In this document: one piece after another, positions 58,528-64,000 of the stretch
How positions within the stretch are numbered: position 1 is the first letter of the stretch
Layout: each line of letters begins with the position of its first letter
Assembly (NCBI GenBank): GCA_050084985.1
Contig: JBITNC010000002.1
Span: forward strand, 17,484,001-17,548,000
Direction of reading: 5' to 3'
Length of the DNA stretch: 64,000 nucleotides
Source: Nageia nagi
Lineage: Eukaryota; Pinophyta
Translations under genes and position numbers: made by a program
The notes under the pieces: generated by a model
What the model saw: only the letters and a program-made list of their open reading frames with translations
What the model was told of the DNA's origin: nothing
Database searches by the model: none

Positions 58528-61301
58528 TGCTACATAAAAATTAAACATGAAATAAGAATGTAAATTTTTACAATTTACCATATAAAACATCTAATAAGCA
58601 AACATGTCCCACATGTGCAAACTTATAAACCACGATCCGTAGAAGGATAAAGTTGAGGTTGTTTTCTTGTATAGAATTAGGCCTTCACCTGGATGCCCGC
58701 AAGGTGGAGCCCAGGTACTACCAATCCTCAACCAGTTCACTTTGGTCAGTAATATACTCTCACAAGGAGAAGTACTAACTATTTTCCAAGGATTTGACGT
58801 ATCTTGGACTGGTAATTTTAATTATCTTTTTAAGGTTTTTAGTTTTCCTCCTAGTTTATCAGGATAATCCCTGAATGGATGTGCGAACATGTGGTATCAC
58901 TACACACATGCCTTTCCACCTAATAGAGTTATGTCCAATCCAACAGAGGTCTTAGGGGCAATTAAGATGGACTTACCACCACTTGGTTCTTCAGACTAAA
59001 AAGGCTCCAGTATACCCTGTCCTCACCTCATGGCTCCCCAAACAAGTCATGTTGTGGAAGAATACATGCGGATGTGTTCATTTTAGGGGTTACTTTCAAT
59101 ATTTTGCATTTTGCAAGTATAAAGCAATTGTGCAAAAATATAAAGTAAAAATACTTCATCCACACGAACTTGAAACCTTAAGAGTCCAATGGGTTTTGTA
59201 CTAACCCCTAAAGGACTTTTTACATTTCGCATATTTTGCTCAAGTTCATAAATAAAAAGGCTAAGTCCTACTTAGCATTAATCCATAACTTAAACATGCA
59301 TTATTCCATGACTTAAAATTAAGTAATAAACATGCATCATGCATTATTTAAGTTAAAATTTTAAGTACTAAGCATGCTTTATTCCTAACAAGGTTAAGAA
59401 GCATGCATTATAAATTTAGCATGCAAAATCCATCTAGATAAAGATTTAAGTAAAAAAAAATTATACAAATTCCCCCCTTTTTTACTTAAAGTGCTAAAAC
59501 TTGGATGCTAAAAAAAATGGCTTTTAATTATGGTTCCTCCCTCCTTTTCACTTAATGTGTTATCCCTAAAAAAGGGTCTTTGAAATATGCATTTTAAGTA
59601 AATATTACCTTTGTTGACTTAAAAATAGCATAGGTTTTTAGGAAAAATCCCTTAAATGTTTAATTTAGACCTAGACTTTAAAGAAAAAATCAAATCCCTT
59701 TGTAGTGGGTAAAAAAAATTAAAGACTCAACAACTTATGGTTGAAAAAAAATTGGAAGGTGGCCATGTGTAAGCCTCATGGAGGTTGAGAGGCTGGGCAG
59801 AGGTGGCAGGGGAGACCAAAGTGTGTAGAAGGGCGATGGAGGCGGTAAGGCATGTGGGGCGGCCAAATGACTGTTGACCATCCTAGCAAAATGTGTAACA
59901 CGTGCTTCAACTGCCCATTGAGATAGATCAACATTTAAGAAGGCATCTTGTCAAACCATTTGTAGACCCTTGCAACGTATCTGGTTTGTGCATTCAACGT
60001 ATGCGAGCTGGCAAGGGAGGAGGCTACAGGGGAGGCATTCGGTGCATATCCTACGATCATTGAAGTCCATGAAACCTCTATCTGCACCTTGTCAAACATT
60101 CACACACCCCTTTCACTTTCGATTTGTGTATATCCCGTGATCATTACAGTCCATTAAATGCTATCTGCACCATGCATCGTGTCAAACAACTCGAGGAGCC
60201 TTTCAACGTATTCATTTTGTTACGTATCCTATGATTAGTGCAGTCCATGAACTCTGTCTGCATCATGCATCATTGCAAATAATTCATAGACCCTATCAAC
60301 GTATCCATTTGTGTATATCTTGTAATCAGTACAGTCCATGAAATTTTGGCTTCATCATGCATCGTGTCAAACAATTCGCAGACCCTATCAACGTATCCGT
60401 TTGTGTATATCCTATGATCAGTGCAGTCCATGAAACTCTGGCTTCATCATGCCAAATAATTCGCACACTTTCCCTACACTTTCGCATTTTGCAGAGCATG
60501 AACGGAGCAAGCGAGCATTTTGTCAAACAGTTCACGCACCATTTTAACGTTCCATTTTGTTTTACCCCCCCCACCCCCTGAAATTTTTTTTATATATAAT
60601 AATAATTATATGGTTTCATTTATTTAAATATATATATATAGGCAAAAATCATAAATGTTATGATTTTAAGGAACTTTTAAACAAAAATTCCTTGTTTCAA
60701 CACAAGATAGTGTAGATATATTGCAATTTATATTCTGATCTTTTGTAGTAAAATTTTTTAAAAAAATGTACCCGAAAAGAAAGGTTAGTAAGAAAGATTG
60801 AATTATATTTCTTACTAATTTTTTTTTATGTATAATTTGTAATATTACAATATAACACTACCTTTGTAATATTACATAAGTATAATAACCCCTTAGAATG
60901 TAGTAATTAAAAATTGCAAGTAATCATAGAAGGTACCAATTGAAGGTATGTAAAAGAAAACAATAGCAATATTGCAACTAAGAAAAAAAATGTTAGTATA
61001 CAAATTGCAAACTTTGCATAATGTATTATTTCCCAATCACTTAACATAAAAGATTGTTAGTAGAACAAACAAAATGAGCAATAATATATTATGTTATTGA
61101 GGCAATGTTTGCCAAGAGTTGAACTAACATAATCATAAAAGAATGTTAGTATCAAAATGAAATAATTCATAAGATAACCAAAAGAGGAGGAAATTTATAC
61201 CTTCTCTTGGAATTTACCTCACCAAGACCTTAAAATTGAAGGAATAAGAGCTTCCACACCAAAAAGAGCTTCCACACCAAGAAGAAGAGCTTCCACACCA
61301 A
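58528..61301 (-). other. Copia-2 5' untranslated leader
   Basis: 2.8 kb between PBS and gag with no gene. Its gag-proximal 1.2 kb parallels Copia-1 720-2200 (for example GGAGAGCCATGAGGTGAGGACAG in Copia-1 against CTGTCCTCACCTCATGGCTCC in the plus strand here, 59018-59038). The distal half contains a ~90-bp tandem array at 59946-60560. Confidence 0.7.
59946..60560 (-). repeat. Tandem ~90-bp repeats in Copia-2 leader
   Basis: Units carry (plus strand) a core CCTATGATCAGTGCAGTCCA at about 60050, 60134, 60228, 60319 and 60411, spaced 84-94 bp, each followed by CATCATGCATCGTGTCAAAC, AATTCGCAGACCCTATCAAC-type sequence. A sixth, incomplete unit precedes and a degenerate one follows. Confidence 0.75.
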
Positions 61302-61313
61302 GCTCTGATACCA
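61302..61313 (-). promoter_or_regulatory. Copia-2 primer-binding site
   Basis: Minus-strand TGGTATCAGAGC, complementary to the 3' end of initiator methionine tRNA, the usual plant Copia primer; two bases from the 5' LTR end. Confidence 0.92.
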
Positions 61314-61315
61314 AT

Positions 61316-61774
61316 TGAAGGATTTATACCTAAACTAATCCTCAAGGACCAAGACTAGGAAACTCAATCATACACAAGATAACACAAATATAATGTGGTT
61401 CCTCCCTCCTTGGGAGTACATCCACAACTAGTTCTCAATTCTCAATCTATGCACCTCTTACAACAATTCTCTTCCTCTCCTACACAACTAGTAGAGTAAT
61501 CTTACTCCAAAAACTTAGTTATGTTACAAGAGGAGAGGCCCTCTATTTATAGCTTGAGAGCACCTCCCTAACCTCCCTTTAACCCAAGGGTAAGGTTAGG
61601 GTTACAATAAATGTATCACCTAACTTTAACCTACCAACTAACCACATGGTAAAGTCAAAGTCTACATAATAAGGAATTCAATTAATCCCTTAAGGTATCT
61701 ACATATCCTTTAAGTGATTAATTGAATTTACAAGGAGTTTATATATTCATAATATTTCATTACAAATTCTAACA
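61316..61774 (-). repeat. Copia-2 5' LTR with promoter
   Basis: 459 bp. TATAAATAG box at plus 61543-61551, in the minus-strand sense. Differs from the 3' LTR at three sites I could find (near 61327, 61742 and 61750). Confidence 0.95.
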
Positions 61775-61779
61775 CAATT

Positions 61780-64000
61780 AAGCATAGACTCATATGTTTC
61801 CTTATCCTCAGATTGTAAAGAAAATTTATCTTTAAAAATATTCTAGGGAATCCAACTTTTGGAATTTTGGTAAAAAAAATCATACACAGAGGTAATGCCT
61901 TTTTTGTAAAATCTTTTACTTCTAATCCATTAAAAAATGTCTAAAGGTAAATTCAGCAACTTAATGATGAGATACCACTAGACATTAAGATGAGCAAGAA
62001 GAGTGCCTTTGCACTTTCCACCATATTTTCAAGTAAGTCATGATTTGATAGCTTTCCATATGCTTTTGACAACAAAAGAACCACTAATTTTTATAGGGAT
62101 AGGGGTGATAATGATGGATGGGAAATCCATATTTTTCCAAGCTTTCTTACCAAAACGGATACCTTGAGAAATATTATGTTTGATAAGAATTTCCCAAGCT
62201 TTAGAGCTTAGAGTGCTCTAATAATCCACTTGAAACTAAACACATAGCCTTATCTCTGGAAATCAAAAATGTCCATACCTCTAGAGTGCTTAGGAAGATA
62301 AAAGACATTCCCATGCAACTTGGTGAAAGCCATTGTTTTCTTTGTTGTTGGCCCATAAATGTTTTTTAAGAAGCTTTTCCTGCTTCTTATAGCAGGGTTG
62401 GGAGGGGACCCAACAAGATGAATAATAAACATGTGTGAAGGCAAGGACTTTAGGACAAATTTAAAATTTCCCTTCCAATAAAAGTTTTTTTGAAATCTAA
62501 TAAGAAAGCTTTTTTTCCACTCTTTGAATCACATGAGACCATAACTAGGTTTGGGGTGGCTTGGAAAGAAAAGGGAATACTTAATAATTTAAACACTTCT
62601 CCTAGTTGAATCCATTGCTAATGATACTATAAAAACTAATTGGATAAAACTATCACATACTATCTATAACAAGAAGTTTTATTCCATTGAATACTAGAGC
62701 CAAAAGCTTTGTAGAATGTGTCCAAACAAGAGAAAGCTTATCAGAAAAAAATTGATCTTCCCTCAAAGTGAGGAAATAATCATTTGCAAAGTGACCATTG
62801 ATGAGCTGCCCTTGATTTCTAAGAAGAGATATACCATGAAGATTCCCTTGGGAGGCTGTGGAAGCAAGCAAATATCCAAATACTTCAACAACTAACACAT
62901 AAAGAGAGGGAGTTAGTGTCTAACCGATCTATGCAACCCAAAAGGAATCATCTGATTACCTTCAAGGGTAATAACTATCAAAGCATTGGAAAAAAGCATC
63001 TTAACTAAACCAATGAAACTAGGGCCAAAGATAAGAGCTTGGAGTATTGCAAGAATAAAAAACCACTCAATTTTATCATATGTTTGCTCAAAATCAATTT
63101 TTATAAACAATGTATTTTGTTGAGAAGCCCAAGCCCATTCCATACCTTCCCAAAATGTAATGAAATTGTTAAGAATGTATCAAATCTAAATGAAGTTTGT
63201 TTGTTTAGGGTGAATAATTTAAGTCAACAAAGGTCTGAGTCTTAAAGATAAGGCTTTGGCTATGATTTTGTAGTTGATATTTAATATAGTGATAGGTCTC
63301 TAGCTAGTGATAAGATTAGGATTTCTAGACTAGGGGATGAGCTTAATATTTCCTTTATTTATAATATCTCCCAATGAGCCAGTAGCAAGGGATTCATGAT
63401 AGACACAAAGAAGATCTGGGCCAACCACATCCCATAACTCATAAAATCCATAAGGAAAAACATCAAGTCTAGGAGCTTTCTTATTAACCATACACGAATG
63501 AGCCTGCTTGAGATTCTCAATAGTGAGTAGGTGCTCACACTCCTCTCTATAAGAGCTAGAGAGTTTGATAAGGACAACTCCACAACATTCTTCCAAGGCT
63601 TCATATCTTTCCAGAGTAAGGGGTTGTGGGGTGAAGACTTGTTGGTAATGCTTAACAAAGGCATGAGCAATACCAGGAGGGTCTGTAATTATCTCATCCT
63701 CATCCATTATGACCTTGAATCGATTAATCATTTTAGGCGATCTTAATTTTTGAAGTAATTATTTAGTGATTTTATCCCCAATACAAAGCCAGTGTAGGCG
63801 AGCTCGAATATGAGCCCCCTTAGCTTCATAAAGATCAACTTTTCTTAACTCTTGTTTTAGTATGGTAGCATGTTGTTAGAGTTTATTACTCCAAGGATTG
63901 GCTTCTAATTGGAGAGAATCATGAGCATACTCATTCATGAGTGTATTTTTGGAGTGCTTATAAATTTTAACAAGCTTAACTCCCAAGATTCTCAAAATTG
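61780..64000 (-). pseudogene. LINE ORF2 (reverse transcriptase) pseudogene, continues beyond window
   Basis: On the minus strand from the window edge: RARLHWLCIGDKITK near 63800-63760 (the linker before RT), then MINRFKVIMDEDEIITDPPG (63731), MVNKKAPRLDVFPYGFYELW (about 63495) and FIKIDFEQTYDKIEWFF near 63110. The catalytic box reads FANDYFL near 62798-62772, where FADD is expected. RT continues to about 62250, then the element is cut by Copia-2 and resumes at 53321. L1-type plant LINE. The frames are broken in several places; inactive. Confidence 0.8.

Larger units (their letters stand above)
53322..61774 (-). mobile_element. Copia-2: young Ty1/Copia element
   Basis: LTRs 53322-53780 and 61316-61774 (459 bp each, TG..CA) with three differences that I see between them. 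Perfect TSD CAATT (53317-53321 and 61775-61779). PBS TGGTATCAGAGC (initiator-Met tRNA type; plus 61302-61313) two bases inside the 5' LTR. Polypurine tract AAGGGGGAG before the 3' LTR. Full gag-pol order inside. It inserted into the LINE. Coding region has about five disabling changes despite the young LTRs. Confidence 0.95.

Overview
This is a plant nuclear window, AT-rich and almost entirely built from transposable elements. A large, slowly decaying, retrotransposon-rich genome (gymnosperm-like) is my inference from the old nested Gypsy and Copia elements and the low gene density; no sequence here fixes the species. The only host genes I can support are three copies of a small three-exon CYSTM (cysteine-rich transmembrane module) gene, all on the minus strand (about 23.2-23.6, 26.2-26.6 and 51.0-51.4 kb). 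They lie in duplicated blocks pushed apart by transposon insertions.

Layout. 1-0.7 kb: unidentified coding-like fragment on the minus strand. 0.7-7.3 kb: decayed Ty1/Copia element (Copia-1, plus strand) sitting inside the integrase of a Ty3/Gypsy element (Gypsy-A), whose remaining integrase, 3' UTR and LTR start follow to 9.95 kb. 9.95-21.2 kb: Gypsy-C (minus strand, LTRs of about 1.15 kb), whose 3' LTR is split by Gypsy-B, a chromovirus (plus strand, 10818-16399, perfect TSD TGCAT). 21.7-28.3 kb: CYSTM copies A and B with flanks; the 3' flank of copy B carries a tRNA-derived SINE-like insertion with an 18-bp target duplication. 28.37-35.30 kb: element D, a gag-only LTR element. 35.3-39.4 kb: a more decayed relative (E). 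39466-47631: element F, a very young LTR element. 48.4-51.7 kb: CYSTM copy C block. 51.7-64 kb: a LINE on the minus strand, interrupted by Copia-2 (53322-61774, perfect TSD CAATT).

The best candidate for something undescribed is element F. Its two 1369-bp LTRs differ at one site that I could find and it has a perfect 5-bp TSD, yet it encodes no recognisable protease, reverse transcriptase, RNase H or integrase. It carries an intact gag ORF, a 331-residue ORF of unknown function and a 735-codon frame with a nuclear-localisation-like stretch, proline-rich region and long coiled coil. Its LTR holds five TGAYGTCA (CRE/TGA-factor-like) palindromes about 60 bp apart. The gag regions of D, E and F resemble one another, which suggests a family of pol-less elements mobilised in trans. 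All comparisons were made by eye.
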